The notes: a model not told the origin generated them from the letters alone. Counted from the stretch's first letter, positions 24,738 through 34,736 are shown. The stretch: 64,000 nt of DNA from Calothrix sp. NIES-4105 (GCF_002368415.1 NZ_AP018290.1:5407614-5471613), one strand, 5' to 3'. Program-made: numbers and translations.

Positions 24738-25409
24738 TTACGTCACAGGAACAATACATTCAGGTGTGTTGTTACGTGGACTGTTTACGATAGTACTAAC
24801 TGGGTATGCGGTCATTGCTTCGGTAGAGAATGGCTGCAATAGTGGTTGTAGCATCTTTGGGTCTTGCATTTGTGGGTCAAGCCACAAATCGTAATCTTCT
24901 GGCTTTAATATTACTGGCATCCGGTCGTGAATTGGCGCCATCAAATCGTTGGCTGCTGTAGTCAAGATTGTACATGTATCAATTTCTTCACCGTCCGGTG
25001 ACTGCCATTGCTCCCATAACCCCGCAAACCCAAACGGTTGTTTTTCTTGAAGTTGAAAACGGAAAGGTTGTTTTTTACCTTCTGTTCGTTGCCACTCGTA
25101 GAACCCGTCTGCGACTATTAAACACCGACGCTTCTTAAATGCTGAACGAAATGAGGGTTTCTCGGCAACCGTTTCTGACCGCGCGTTGATTAACTTTGAT
25201 GCAATGCTTGGGTCTTTTGACCAGGAAGGTATTAAACCCCAACGTAATGAGTTCGCTACACGCAAATCGTTGTCTGTATCATATAAAACTGTTACTACCT
25301 CTTGCGTTGGAGCAATATTATACCGAGGCTGCAAAGAAGGAACAGATTCGATATTGAAACTGTCTTGTAGTACTTCTGCTGCTTGAATTAAGGTGAATCT
25401 TCCACACAT
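24738..25409 (-). CDS. SOS response-associated peptidase YedK/HMCES family
   Basis: The 223-residue SRAP protein begins MCGRFTL, exposing catalytic Cys2 after Met removal. It also has PRYNIAPTQEVVTV, RWGLIPSWSKD, NARSETVAEKPSFRSAFKKR, VADGFYEWQ (the conserved Glu) and PIHDRMPVIL (the conserved His). HMCES/YedK proteins form a thiazolidine crosslink to abasic sites in single-stranded DNA and protect them. The length is normal and the start is fixed by the Cys2 requirement. Confidence 0.96.
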   Translation of the reverse strand: MCGRFTLIQAAEVLQDSFNIESVPSLQPRYNIAPTQEVVTVLYDTDNDLRVANSLRWGLIPSWSKDPSIASKLINARSETVAEKPSFRSAFKKRRCLIVADGFYEWQRTEGKKQPFRFQLQEKQPFGFAGLWEQWQSPDGEEIDTCTILTTAANDLMAPIHDRMPVILKPEDYDLWLDPQMQDPKMLQPLLQPFSTEAMTAYPVSTIVNSPRNNTPECIVPVT

Positions 25410-25603
25410 GGTTTTACTGTTAATAGCTGTTTAAAATCAGTCGTTAAATACGGGAATCAAATATTACTTTTTTGAGAGAATTGTCTGCTTTTTATACCTT
25501 AATTAATGTATACATAATATTTTATCTTAATTATCGGTTGAATCTGATAATATATACTTTCTTCCTCCTTCTTTATTATTCCACTTCATCCCAATTTCTT
25601 GGC

Positions 25604-26215
25604 ATGGAAACACTGCGTTTGTTCGATTTTTTACCTTCTGGTAATGGTTATAAGATACGGCTTTTACTAACACAACTGGGGATACCTTTTGAGCGCATAA
25701 ATCTGGATATAACCAAGAGTGAGACTAGGAGTCCAGACTTTCTGAGCAAAAATCCAAATGGTAAAATTCCAGTGTTAGAAGTCCAACCGGGTCAGTACTT
25801 AGCTGAGTCAAATGCGATCTTAATTTACCTTAGCGAAGGTACTGAGTATTTACCATACGACCGCTTCTTACGCGCTCAAGTTCTACAGTGGTTGTTCTTC
25901 GAGCAGTTCAGTCACGAACCTTACATTGCTTCACCAAGATTTTGGATATCTATTCTTCGTACTCACGAGGAACATAAAGCAGAAATTGAAAAACGACATC
26001 ACCAGGGTTACGCAGCACTACGGTTAATGGAAAATCATTTACAATCAAATAACTTTTTTGTCGGAGGTCGTTATTCGATAGCAGATATCAGCTTATTTGC
26101 ATATACCCATGTGGCGCCTGAAGGTGGTTACGATTTAACACAGTTTCCTGCTATCAACGCCTGGATTGAGCGAATTAAAAGTCAACCTGGATACATCGAT
26201 ATTACAGAAGAGTAA
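25604..26215 (+). CDS. Glutathione S-transferase
   Basis: The 203-residue protein (METLRLFDFLPSGNGYKIRL) has the N-terminal thioredoxin-like GST domain with SGNGYKIRLLL (catalytic-type Ser near 11), NPNGKIPVLEV and LAESNAILIYLSE (the E-S pair that binds glutathione), and the helical C-terminal domain with GGRYSIADISLFAYTHVAPE. I start at ATG 25604; the frame upstream to 25472 has a low-complexity hydrophobic composition unlike GSTs. It is a cytosolic detoxification enzyme with unknown substrate. Confidence 0.93.
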   Translation: METLRLFDFLPSGNGYKIRLLLTQLGIPFERINLDITKSETRSPDFLSKNPNGKIPVLEVQPGQYLAESNAILIYLSEGTEYLPYDRFLRAQVLQWLFFEQFSHEPYIASPRFWISILRTHEEHKAEIEKRHHQGYAALRLMENHLQSNNFFVGGRYSIADISLFAYTHVAPEGGYDLTQFPAINAWIERIKSQPGYIDITEE

Positions 26216-26226
26216 ACACACAATAT

Positions 26227-26254
26227 GTAGAGATGTTACATGTAACGTCTCTAC
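26227..26254. repeat. Small palindromic repeat, TAGAGAC family
   Basis: GTAGAGATGTTACATGTAAC followed by GTCTCTAC; the centre differs from other copies (GTTAC/GTAAC) but still pairs. It lies between two convergent genes. Confidence 0.75.
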
Positions 26255-26256
26255 TG

Positions 26257-26478
26257 TTAAATATCAATTTCAATTACCTTTTGCCGTGCGGATAAACCAG
26301 ATTTGATTATGACGTGAGATTTCGGGACATTATATTCATCAGCAACAGTTTTAATTAATTCCTCGTTTGCTTTGCCATCTACTGGAGGAGACTTGAGGTA
26401 TACAGTGAGACTACCGTCTTCTTCTTCAATGATTTTTGCCGTCTTGGAGTTGGGTTTTACTTTGACTCTTTTTTGCAT
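26257..26478 (-). CDS. DUF167 (YggU) family protein
   Basis: This 73-residue protein shows the DUF167 fold: [33 protein letters not shown] (the P..GkAN..l signature), [16 protein letters not shown]. The family is widespread; its molecular role is not established. Length is normal and there are no neighbours in the operon. Confidence 0.93.
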   Translation of the reverse strand: MQKRVKVKPNSKTAKIIEEEDGSLTVYLKSPPVDGKANEELIKTVADEYNVPKSHVIIKSGLSARQKVIEIDI

Positions 26479-26722
26479 AGCTTCCGTCAGATTTTCGACT
26501 TCTTTAAGAAGTCGGGAATCTTAAATGAATCCACAGGCTGTCCGGCCTGTGCCACATGAAAATGAAAAGAATAAAAATGCTCATCACTGTGATGAGCAAA
26601 GAGAGGATTACATAAAGGCTTTAAGTTTGCTTTGACTATTTTATGATAGACAAAAAGCCTACGTGTAAAAGTTAGATAGATAACTTTTTTACCGAGCGGC
26701 GCCGCAAAACTGAAAGTGATTT
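26479..26722. other. Spacer with several hairpins
   Basis: No gene is visible. There is a CGACTTCTTTAAGAAGTCG hairpin (26495-26513, also at 58242-58276), a CACAGGCTGTCCGGCCTGTG stem (26532-26551) and GCTCATCACTGTGATGAGC (26579-26597); these are typical dispersed hairpins that may terminate transcription of the neighbours. Confidence 0.5.
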
Positions 26723-27265
26723 TTAGGGTTCGCTGCGACTACCATTACCAATAACTGATATTTTGTGGCGATATATAAGTTCTCCACCATACCAGCCAGA
26801 TAACCCTAGACCTGTGGATACTATAAGTGAGATCACGAGTCCCCAAGGTAGTACAGCAGAAACGGGATGATTCCAACGAATTAGCAAGTTAACGAGCGTT
26901 AAACCTAAAGCGATAACATTTAAAATTAAATGTGCCCAACCTGCGGTACGCTTGCGAACTCTCTCAATGCGGAAAAAGTCTGATAGTCCCGTAGCAGCAG
27001 CAAGAAGTCCACCAACGAAACCACCAAGGATTAACCAGTATGCACCTAGTGCCCAGAAACTATCGCGGTTGAACCAAAAGACTACATCCGCTATTGTGGC
27101 GCCAACAAGAAAAGCAACTGGGAACTGAACCAAAATAGGATGAATTGGATGTCCAGCAACTGCTACTGTGCTTGGTACACCAGCATCACGAAATTCGCGA
27201 CTATCGCTCTCAAGAACAGCAGGAATGTTTGGATATGGGGTAGTGTTTCTTTGTTCTGTTTCCAT
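26723..27265 (-). CDS. DUF2231 membrane protein
   Basis: The 180-residue protein carries the DUF2231 signature GHPIHPILVQFPVAFLVGAT (near 38-57) followed by four membrane helices, with AAATGLSDFFRIE between helices 2 and 3 and a short C-terminal tail. The family is often found near haem or redox proteins; its function is unknown, though the paired His in GHPIHP and a membrane location suggest cofactor binding. It is on the same strand as the DUF2993 gene, 71 bases apart, and could be co-transcribed. Confidence 0.9.
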   Translation of the reverse strand: METEQRNTTPYPNIPAVLESDSREFRDAGVPSTVAVAGHPIHPILVQFPVAFLVGATIADVVFWFNRDSFWALGAYWLILGGFVGGLLAAATGLSDFFRIERVRKRTAGWAHLILNVIALGLTLVNLLIRWNHPVSAVLPWGLVISLIVSTGLGLSGWYGGELIYRHKISVIGNGSRSEP

Positions 27266-27336
27266 AGTTGTTTGTATTTGCTAGTTAATAGTTAATGGTT
27301 CGTTGATAATGAACTTAACCAATGTGAATATTTTGG

Positions 27337-28089
27337 TTAGGCTGAAGGAATTTGCTCTACATGTGCTTCAGCAGCAATAATCAATTGACCAACTTCAGGG
27401 TATAAACCTTTAATAGTCAGCGTCATGCCTTGTAAATCAAAATTATCCAGGTTTAAGATTTCGCTTGTAGCATCAATCAAGGATTGTGTGATTGACGAGC
27501 TTTCCTCACCTTGTGGATATTGAACGTTTTCTAAGTTGATTGTTTTTCCGTTTGCGCTGACTGTTGGAACTGCTGAAAATGCAACTCGATGAGTTTCATT
27601 ATTATCTAACTGTAAGTCAGCTTTTAGCTCAATTCGATTTTGTCCAGGCAAATGAAAGTCAACTTGCTTCAAACTAACTGCTACAGCTTGACCTGATAAG
27701 TTAATTGTTTGGCTTTGCAACTTGCCACGAATATAATCTGAGTTAAACGCGCGATTAATATCAGCTTCAGTCAAAACAATCTTTGCACTGCCTTGAGTTG
27801 GTTTTGTTAGTTCAATTTTACCAAATGCAACGCTTAGGGGATTAATTGAAACGCTATCAACCTGCATGTGCAGTTCTTCCACACGCAGGCTGTTTTGCAT
27901 TACTAATCCTTCACCTTCGATTTTGACGCTATCAACTTCTCCCTGCATCAACTTCAGAGGGTCTGTTTTCACATCTACGTCTAGGTTTTCTACTTGGTCT
28001 AATTGGCTTGTTATACCAATCTCAGCAGCCTTATTTAACGCCTGCTCGCCTAATCCTGGATTGTTAGGCATTAGTGTTGTATCTCCCAT
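27337..28089 (-). CDS. DUF2993 (LmeA-type) lipid-binding protein
   Basis: The 250-residue protein is of the DUF2993 / LmeA family: LGEQALNKAAEIGITSQLDQ, NLDVDVKTDPLKLMQGEVDSV, KIVLTEADINRAFNSDYIRG and a repeated beta pattern to the end. I choose ATG 28089 (MGDTTLMPNN) with GAAGG nine bases upstream, rather than the TTG at 28122. Relatives bind phospholipids; in actinobacteria LmeA acts in the periplasm. No signal peptide is seen, so the location here is unclear. It is divergent from the hemerythrin-like gene. Confidence 0.88.
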   Translation of the reverse strand: MGDTTLMPNNPGLGEQALNKAAEIGITSQLDQVENLDVDVKTDPLKLMQGEVDSVKIEGEGLVMQNSLRVEELHMQVDSVSINPLSVAFGKIELTKPTQGSAKIVLTEADINRAFNSDYIRGKLQSQTINLSGQAVAVSLKQVDFHLPGQNRIELKADLQLDNNETHRVAFSAVPTVSANGKTINLENVQYPQGEESSSITQSLIDATSEILNLDNFDLQGMTLTIKGLYPEVGQLIIAAEAHVEQIPSA

Positions 28090-28360
28090 CTTAACCTTCA
28101 CTGTCAATCTAGAAAATCGCAATCAAATTTTTCTCTATCTATTGGAATAGGAAGTATTGATTTTGCCTCTATCGAAAGGATAAATCTGGTTTTTGCAATT
28201 ATTTCTTTATTTATTAATACAACACAAAAAATATAACCATGCGTTTCTACCTTACGATTTTGATCGTAATCGCTCAAAAGTCAGATGGAAGACTCGTGGT
28301 TTCTGTGGCAACCTTGGAATTAAGAGAACAAACAAGACCTTTTGAGAGGAGAACACACAA
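28090..28360. promoter_or_regulatory. Divergent intergenic region
   Basis: This 271-base region separates the DUF2993 gene (minus) and the hemerythrin-like gene (plus), so it should hold promoters for both. A Shine-Dalgarno AGAGGAG sits at 28345-28351, ten bases before ATG 28361. A short palindrome TACGATTTTGATCGTA is at 28253-28268. Confidence 0.45.
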
Positions 28361-29413
28361 ATGGTAGCTACATTAGACGATACCAAGCGCTCTGCTATCG
28401 GCATGAAGCTAGCTGATATGAAAGCGTTGCAACAATTGTTAATTCAAAACGAACAGCAATTTTTGCGCGAATCGACTGATTCTGAAATCTCTGAGCGCTT
28501 CCAGAAGATGCTCGAAGATGACCAAAAAAATCTTGGTATTCTAGACACCGTGATTGTACAGTATGGCGTACAAGCGCAACCTGAGCAAACCGTTACCAAA
28601 ATGATTGAAACGGTTCAGAAGTTGATGCAAGGTTCAGAATTGAGCTTCTACGAAAAAGTATTCCAACATGAATTGTTGAAGCACCAACAAGTAATGAGTG
28701 GTTTGACCATTCATAAGGCAGCACAGAAAGTTGGTGCCGATGTAATGATGGCAATTGGACCTTTAAACACCATTAACTTTGAAAACCGCGCGCACCAAGA
28801 GCAACTCAAAGGTGTATTAGAAGTACTAGGTGTTCGCGAACTTACCGGACAAGACGCTGACCAAGGTATTTGGGCACGAGTACAAGACGCAATGGCAGCT
28901 TTAAGCGGTGTATTTGGTAGCGCAGTTACTCAAACCACCGATAAGAGTGACATGAACATCCAAGACTTAATTCGCTTGGATCACAACAAGGTAAACACCT
29001 TATTCACTCAATTGTTTGCTTCCAACGATCCTCAAAAAATCCAAGAGTACTTCGGTCAAATCTACAAAGATTTATTAGTACACTCAATTGCAGAAGAAAA
29101 AGTTGTATATCCTGCAGTTCGTCCTTTCTATGGTGAAGAAGACACCAAAGAGTTGTACGATGAGCAAGCGCACTTCCGCGTATTGTTAGACGAAATCAAA
29201 GCTACCAACCCTGGTGCGCCTGAATTCAAAGACAAAGTTAAGAAGTTAATGGACGAAGTTGGCGACCACATTCGTCAAGAAGAAAGCACCATGTTTGCTG
29301 CTATCCGTAACAACTTTAGCACTGAGCAAAGCGAGCAGTTGTCTACACAGTTCAAGACTGTTAAGAGCGAAGAGCAACAAAAAATGGCTAAAGAAGCCGG
29401 CATGATGAAGTAA
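28361..29413 (+). CDS. Hemerythrin-domain protein with DUF892-like N-terminal half
   Basis: The 350-residue protein has a helical N-terminal half (about 10-185, with repeated Gln/Glu and the H-E-x-x-K-H segment FQHELLKHQQ at 102-110) and a hemerythrin HHE domain at 200-315: RLDHNKV (His208), LVHSIAEEKVVYP (His241, Glu245), EQAHFRVL (His271) and VGDHIRQEES (His303, Glu307), all the di-iron ligands. Such proteins bind oxygen, NO or iron and are typically stress induced in cyanobacteria. The codon use is regular and the Shine-Dalgarno strong, suggesting good expression. Confidence 0.9.
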   Translation: MVATLDDTKRSAIGMKLADMKALQQLLIQNEQQFLRESTDSEISERFQKMLEDDQKNLGILDTVIVQYGVQAQPEQTVTKMIETVQKLMQGSELSFYEKVFQHELLKHQQVMSGLTIHKAAQKVGADVMMAIGPLNTINFENRAHQEQLKGVLEVLGVRELTGQDADQGIWARVQDAMAALSGVFGSAVTQTTDKSDMNIQDLIRLDHNKVNTLFTQLFASNDPQKIQEYFGQIYKDLLVHSIAEEKVVYPAVRPFYGEEDTKELYDEQAHFRVLLDEIKATNPGAPEFKDKVKKLMDEVGDHIRQEESTMFAAIRNNFSTEQSEQLSTQFKTVKSEEQQKMAKEAGMMK

Positions 29414-29456
29414 TCGTAGCGTGGGCTTCAGCCCACCTTACAACATATATATGAAA

Positions 29457-29486
29457 TGTAGAGACTAAACATGTTTAGTCTCTACA
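29457..29486. repeat. Small palindromic repeat, TAGAGAC family
   Basis: TGTAGAGACTAAACA and TGTTTAGTCTCTACA form a perfect 30-bp palindrome. The centre (CTAAACATGTTTAG) is unlike other copies while the outer arms are identical. A GTGGGCTTCAGCCCAC hairpin precedes it at 29421-29436. Confidence 0.8.
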
Positions 29487-29539
29487 TTTTTTTTGGTGCT
29501 TTACTATCATGGAATAAAAGTATGTAGTTTGATTGAGAT

Positions 29540-30718
29540 ATGTTGACCGATATAAAAGACTTAGCAACAAAGTTGGCGCCTCGCTTAATCGAAATTCGTC
29601 GTCACCTGCATTCGCATCCAGAACTAAGCGGTCAGGAATACCAAACGGCAGCTTTTGTTGCTGGTGTTTTATCTTCAAGTGGTCTACATGTACAAGAAGG
29701 TGTAGGTAAAACTGGTGTAGTTGGAGAGTTACACGGCACTGGGGAGAATCACCGCATTTTGGCAATTCGCACTGATATGGATGCACTACCAATTCAAGAA
29801 CGCACGGGATTAGATTTTACTTCACGCGCGTCGGGTATAATGCACGCATGTGGGCACGATGTCCACACAACAGTAGGTTTAGGAACAGCGATGATTTTAT
29901 CGCAGTTAACAGAACAATTACCAGGAAAAGTTCGATTTTTGTTTCAACCCGCTGAAGAAATAGCTCAGGGTGCGAGTTGGATGGTTCAAGATGGGGCAAT
30001 GAGTGATGTTGCCGCAATACTGGGGATACACGTCTTTCCTTCAATCCCTGGTGGTTCGGTTGGGTTACGTTATGGCGCCTTAACAGCAGCAGCTGATGAT
30101 TTAGAGATTATTATAATAGGCGAATCGGGACACGGTGCCCGTCCACACGAAGCAGTCGATGCAATTTGGATAGCTTCGCAGGTCATAACAACACTACAAC
30201 AAGCTATTAGTCGAACTCAAAACCCACTGCGTCCAGTAGTTTTGAGCATTGGACAGATTAATGGTGGACGGGCGCCGAACGTAATCGCAGATAAAGTAGA
30301 ATTAAAGGGAACAGTACGCTCACTGCATCCAGAAACGCGCGCGAACTTACCTGCTTGGATTGAGAATATTGTGGCAAACGTTTGTGATTCGTATGGCGCC
30401 AAATATCAAGTAAACTACCGTCAAGGTGTTCCCAGCGTCCAAAACGATTATGTATTAACACAATTACTACAATCCGCAGCCGAAGAAGCATGGGGATGTG
30501 AGAGAGTACAAGTCCTACCAGAACCCTCATTAGGCGCCGAAGACTTTTCAGTATATTTAGATTATGCACCCGGCAGCATGTTTCGTCTCGGTGTGGGATT
30601 TAAAGAAAAAGCGATCAACTACCCATTACACCATCCGCTATTTGAAGTTGATGAAAATGCCATTATTACAGGTGTTGTAACAATGGCATATGCAGCATCT
30701 AAATTTTGGAGTATGTAA
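29540..30718 (+). CDS. M20 family amidohydrolase
   Basis: The 392-residue protein starts with IRRHLHSHPELSGQEYQTA (near 18-36) and has TDMDALPIQE, MHACGHDVHTTVGLGTA (Cys/His/Asp metal ligands near 97-113), FLFQPAEEIAQGA (the catalytic Glu pair) and EPSLGAEDFSVYLDYAPG near 335, the typical M20D order. It belongs to the IAA-amino acid hydrolase / N-acyl-amino acid amidohydrolase group, which releases amino acids from N-acyl or hippurate-like amides. The substrate cannot be read from sequence. It is a single gene between repeat-filled spacers. Confidence 0.95.
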   Translation: MLTDIKDLATKLAPRLIEIRRHLHSHPELSGQEYQTAAFVAGVLSSSGLHVQEGVGKTGVVGELHGTGENHRILAIRTDMDALPIQERTGLDFTSRASGIMHACGHDVHTTVGLGTAMILSQLTEQLPGKVRFLFQPAEEIAQGASWMVQDGAMSDVAAILGIHVFPSIPGGSVGLRYGALTAAADDLEIIIIGESGHGARPHEAVDAIWIASQVITTLQQAISRTQNPLRPVVLSIGQINGGRAPNVIADKVELKGTVRSLHPETRANLPAWIENIVANVCDSYGAKYQVNYRQGVPSVQNDYVLTQLLQSAAEEAWGCERVQVLPEPSLGAEDFSVYLDYAPGSMFRLGVGFKEKAINYPLHHPLFEVDENAIITGVVTMAYAASKFWSM

Positions 30719-30836
30719 TAAATATCTTGTGGGGTGGAATATCTTGTGGGGTGGGCATCCTTGCCCGCCCTTTAAAATAGATGAAATAGACGGCTGTCCC
30801 CAGCCGTTCCACAAGAGTATCAAACATTCCACAACA
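30719..30836. repeat. CTTGTGG / GGGCATCC dispersed hairpin repeats
   Basis: Tandem CTTGTGGGGTGG units (30725-30760) are followed by GGGCATCCTTGCCCGCCC and GGCTGTCCCCAGCCGTTCCA hairpins. The family recurs at 19403-19450, 20560-20585, 45510-45541 and 47441-47555. It lies between convergent genes. Confidence 0.6.
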
Positions 30837-32129
30837 TCAAAATTTTTGCTGAACTGGGATTTTAATTGTAAATTCTGTACCTACATTTGGTGTAGATTGA
30901 TAGTAAATATATCCACCATGCTTTTGTACAATTTCGTAGCTCATAGATAAACCTAATCCAGTTCCCTTACCAATTGGTTTTGTGGTAAAAAACGGCTCAA
31001 ATATTTTTTCTTGCACTTCTTTGCTCATACCTAGGCCGTTATCAGCGATTTGAATTGCAATCCAGTTATTATCAATTAGTTTAGTGCTAATTTTAATTAT
31101 ACTGGGTTGTTTAATAACTTCTTCCAACGAACGCTGTTGATTGTAATCATCCAAAGCATCGATCGCATTAGCAATAATATTCAAAAACACTTGATTCAAC
31201 TGCCCTAAGTAACATTCTACTAAGGGTAATTGACCGTAGTTTTTACTTACTTCAATGCTTGGATACTCTAGCTTTGATTTGAGACGATAATTAAGAACGG
31301 TTAGTGTGCTATCAATTCCCTCATGAATGTCACATGCTTTCATTGTTGTTTCGTCTACACGAGAAAAATTTTTTGTAGACTTGACAATTTCATGAATACG
31401 TTTGGCGCCAATATTCATTGAGTTAATTAATTTAGATAAATCATCTTTAATAAAATCTATATCAATTTCTTCTGATTTAACTCTAATATGAGATGACGGA
31501 TTTGGATATTCCTCTTGATAAAGATATAAAAGACTCAAAATATTTTGAATATACTCGTTAGCATGAGCTAAATTACCATAGATAAAATTAACAGGATTAT
31601 TAATTTCATGTGCAATTCCGGCAATCATTTGCCCCACACTCAAAAGCTTTTCATTTTGAATAAGCTTGATTTGCATTTGTTGCAAATTTTTGTAAGCAAG
31701 CTTTAGTTCGGCATAATTATCTTCCAACAGAGTGTTTTTATGTTCTAATTTTTCCGCTAAGTCATGCAACTTTAAGTGTAATTTCACCCTTGATATTACT
31801 TCTTCTTGCTGGAAGGGTTTGGTAATATAGTCAACGGCGCCAACTTGAAAACCTTCTACTTTATTTACAGTATCAGAAAGTGCCGTCATAAAGATAACGG
31901 GAATATCTTGAGTTTGAGAATTTACTTTTAATTGACGGCAGGTTTCATAACCATCAATTTCTGGCATCATTATATCTAATAATATCAAATCTGGTAGAGC
32001 ATATTGAACCCGTTCTAAAGCAACTTTACCTGACTTTGCTACCCATATTTCAAACCCTTCTTCGTCAAGCGCATCTGATAATACACTTAAATTAGCTGGA
32101 TTGTCGTCAACAATTAAAATTGTGTTCAT
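30837..32129 (-). CDS. Response regulator-sensor kinase hybrid (REC-HisKA-HATPase)
   Basis: The 430-residue protein starts with a receiver domain ([18 protein letters not shown], Asp52 in [27 protein letters not shown]), continues with a coiled coil (about 125-165), a histidine-containing dimerisation helix ([20 protein letters not shown], His near 173) and an ATPase domain with NAIDALDDY (N box), [11 protein letters not shown] and [19 protein letters not shown]. In this architecture phosphorylation of REC tunes the kinase. It follows the PAS kinase gene on the same strand after 30 bases, so the two form an operon and probably one phosphorelay. Confidence 0.94.
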   Translation of the reverse strand: MNTILIVDDNPANLSVLSDALDEEGFEIWVAKSGKVALERVQYALPDLILLDIMMPEIDGYETCRQLKVNSQTQDIPVIFMTALSDTVNKVEGFQVGAVDYITKPFQQEEVISRVKLHLKLHDLAEKLEHKNTLLEDNYAELKLAYKNLQQMQIKLIQNEKLLSVGQMIAGIAHEINNPVNFIYGNLAHANEYIQNILSLLYLYQEEYPNPSSHIRVKSEEIDIDFIKDDLSKLINSMNIGAKRIHEIVKSTKNFSRVDETTMKACDIHEGIDSTLTVLNYRLKSKLEYPSIEVSKNYGQLPLVECYLGQLNQVFLNIIANAIDALDDYNQQRSLEEVIKQPSIIKISTKLIDNNWIAIQIADNGLGMSKEVQEKIFEPFFTTKPIGKGTGLGLSMSYEIVQKHGGYIYYQSTPNVGTEFTIKIPVQQKF

Positions 32130-32159
32130 AAGATTTTTTTGATTTAATAATATCTGAAT

Positions 32160-34730
32160 TTATTTATAAGATTGAATTAATTCCAAAATCGCTTGGTCTT
32201 GAAACTCTTTTGACAATTGCAGCATTTTTTTAGCAAAGGGAATGTATTTTTCATCTATTTGTTCCAGCGCTGCTGCTTTTCTGATAATTCCTTTAAAATT
32301 ACCAAGCTTCGCCAAGCTATAGAATTCTTCTAGTTCTGTAGTAGGTGCAACTAGTTTTTTATCATCTTTTTGTTGCAATTGAGTAGTATTTTCTTCATAA
32401 ATCCACGTTAAATTTAAATGTTTGCGTAATGTTTGAAATAAATCAATTGCCTGTATAGGTTTAGGAAGAAAATCATTGCCTCCTACTTCTAAACTACGAC
32501 ATCGGTCGGTTTCAAAAACGCTTGCTGATGAAACAATAATTGGTATATTTTTAACGTATTTGAATTTTTGAGATTCGCGTAACTGTATAATTAAGCCAAA
32601 CCCATCAAGTTTTGGCATCAATAAGTCAGTAATAATAATATCTGGCTGAAATTCTAAGACTTTGTGCAAACCTTCTTCTCCGTTTGTTGCCTCTGCTACC
32701 TCAAAACCAATTGGACTAAGCAAATTCGCAAGAACCGAGCGATTTTCCCATTTATCATCAATAATAAGCAATTTCGGATGTGCATCTTTAATACCGATGA
32801 TTTGACCATTATCATCAGTTTGAGAGGTTTTAACCCATTCCAATGCTTCAGGTAGGTTGACATCAAACCAGAAAATACTGCCAACACCTAATTCACTTTG
32901 AACCTGAATAGTGCTACCCATCAGTTCTACTATTTTCTGACTAATTGCTAATCCTAACCCAGTACCTTCTGTTTGTCGGCGCCTTTCTCCAGCTTGTTCA
33001 AAGGGTTGGAAAATAGTTTGGAGGTTTTCTTGGGCAATACCAATACCAGTATCGCGAACTTCAAAGCGAATTTTTTCTACAGTGGCATAACTGACAGTAA
33101 ATGTAACACTACCAACATCGGTAAATTTGATCGCATTCGAGAGCAGGTTAATTAATACTTGTCGCAAACGCTTTTCATCAGCACTAACACCAATGGGTAA
33201 TTCTGAAGCTATTTGATAATGGAATTGAATTCCTTTAAGCTCCGCGCGGATACGACACATTTCTGCGACACCTTGCAAAAATGCTGGAAAATGGAAATCG
33301 GTGGGCATAATTTCGACTTTTTGCGCTTCAATCTTCGATAAATCGAGAATGTCATTGATTAAAGTCAACAAATGTGAGCCACACTTGTAAATAACGTCTA
33401 TTTTAGAGCGTTCATCTGAATGCAAGTTTTTGGAACGCTGAAGAATTTGAGCATACCCTAGAATACCGTTGAGCGGAGTTCGCAACTCGTGACTCATGTT
33501 AGCGAGAAATTCACTTTTTGCGTAATTCGCCGCTTCTGCTGCTTGTTTAGCTCTAGCAAGTGCAATTTCAAATTGTTTACGTTCGGTAATATCTCGTGTT
33601 ATTGCGATAATTCCCAGAATGTTACCATGTGCATCGCGCCAAGGCGCCTTTGTTGTTAGATAAGTTGCATTATCTACACCATTAGTAACTTCCTCTTCGT
33701 AAGTTTCAGCAATACCTGTTGCAATAATTTGCTGGTCTTTCGCCATTACTTCACGCGCGACTTCGGGGGGTAATAACTCAGTATCATCTTTGCCAATAAT
33801 GTCTTCTATTGGCTTACCAAAAAAGTTTGCCAAATTTAAGTTAACAGCAATATGGCGCCCCTGACGGTCTTTAACAAGTACAAAACCAGGTGTATTTTCT
33901 AAAATTGAGCGCAGTAATAAATTATTTTCGCGCAAAGCATCTTCAGCTTGTTTACGGTCGTGAATATCGGTACAGGCGCCTATCCACTCTCGAACACTAC
34001 CATCTTCATTTAAAATTGGAACGCCTCGACACTGAAAATAGCGGAAATTGCTATCTATTGCTTTTATACGGTACTCTATTTGATACAAACTTTTTGTTTT
34101 TACGGCTTCCATCCACGTCTGAGCTGCACTTTCGCGGTCATCTGGATGTAGCGCAGTTAACCAACTAGTATCGTCTTTTCGGGTTTCTAAGTATTTTCCA
34201 AGGACTAACGAAGCTTCATTTAAGACATTTCCCTCTGCATCCGCTGTCCAGACAAGTTGAGATGTTGCGGTAATTAGCGAAAGATAACGTTCTTCGCTTT
34301 GTTTGAGTGCTAGTTCGATTTTTTTGCGCGAGCTAATATCAATGATGATGCCACCAATTCCAAGAATGGCGCCATCGGATGCTACTAAAGGATAATAAGA
34401 TGCTGACCAATAACGTAAAATACCAGGTTTTTGAGGCGTTTCTCCACTAATTTCATAGTCATATACTGGTTTCGCTGTATGGAGAATGTCTTTAAGCAAT
34501 GGTTCTAATGAAGCCAGTTGTGGTATGACATCAAATACAGACTTTCCAAGATGGGAAGCAATATCTAAACCATTTATTTCTACTAATGCCTGGTTTATAT
34601 AAACATACCTCAGTTGGCAGTCCAAAATCATCAGCCCAGCATTCGCACCTCCAAAAAAGGCATTGAAGCGCGCGAGATCAAGTAACTGTGTACTGCTACA
34701 AGTGTTTATAGACGGGAGTTGCTGACTCAT
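32160..34730 (-). CDS. Hybrid sensor kinase with three PAS domains and receiver
   Basis: The 856-residue protein has PAS domains at about 15-135, 140-262 and 265-385 (for example YINQALVEINGLDIASHLGK and GIIAITRDITERKQ), then HisKA (EFLANMSHELRTPLNGILGY, His near 412), HATPase (RLRQVLINLLSNAIKFTD, GTGLGLAISQKIVELMG), and a receiver (KLLIIDDKWENRS, Asp in DIIITDLLMPKLDGF near 700), with a helical tail of about 80 residues. No membrane segments are seen, so it is soluble. I use ATG 34730; a TTG two codons upstream is possible. PAS ligands are unknown. It precedes the REC-kinase gene in one operon. Confidence 0.94.
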   Translation of the reverse strand: MSQQLPSINTCSSTQLLDLARFNAFFGGANAGLMILDCQLRYVYINQALVEINGLDIASHLGKSVFDVIPQLASLEPLLKDILHTAKPVYDYEISGETPQKPGILRYWSASYYPLVASDGAILGIGGIIIDISSRKKIELALKQSEERYLSLITATSQLVWTADAEGNVLNEASLVLGKYLETRKDDTSWLTALHPDDRESAAQTWMEAVKTKSLYQIEYRIKAIDSNFRYFQCRGVPILNEDGSVREWIGACTDIHDRKQAEDALRENNLLLRSILENTPGFVLVKDRQGRHIAVNLNLANFFGKPIEDIIGKDDTELLPPEVAREVMAKDQQIIATGIAETYEEEVTNGVDNATYLTTKAPWRDAHGNILGIIAITRDITERKQFEIALARAKQAAEAANYAKSEFLANMSHELRTPLNGILGYAQILQRSKNLHSDERSKIDVIYKCGSHLLTLINDILDLSKIEAQKVEIMPTDFHFPAFLQGVAEMCRIRAELKGIQFHYQIASELPIGVSADEKRLRQVLINLLSNAIKFTDVGSVTFTVSYATVEKIRFEVRDTGIGIAQENLQTIFQPFEQAGERRRQTEGTGLGLAISQKIVELMGSTIQVQSELGVGSIFWFDVNLPEALEWVKTSQTDDNGQIIGIKDAHPKLLIIDDKWENRSVLANLLSPIGFEVAEATNGEEGLHKVLEFQPDIIITDLLMPKLDGFGLIIQLRESQKFKYVKNIPIIVSSASVFETDRCRSLEVGGNDFLPKPIQAIDLFQTLRKHLNLTWIYEENTTQLQQKDDKKLVAPTTELEEFYSLAKLGNFKGIIRKAAALEQIDEKYIPFAKKMLQLSKEFQDQAILELIQSYK

Positions 34731-34736
34731 GGTCAA

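Noticed and set aside
30690-30950. Plus-strand frame over the repeat spacer after the M20 gene
   Set aside because: It reads CTTGTGG repeats and then the antisense of a sensor kinase; no protein-like pattern.
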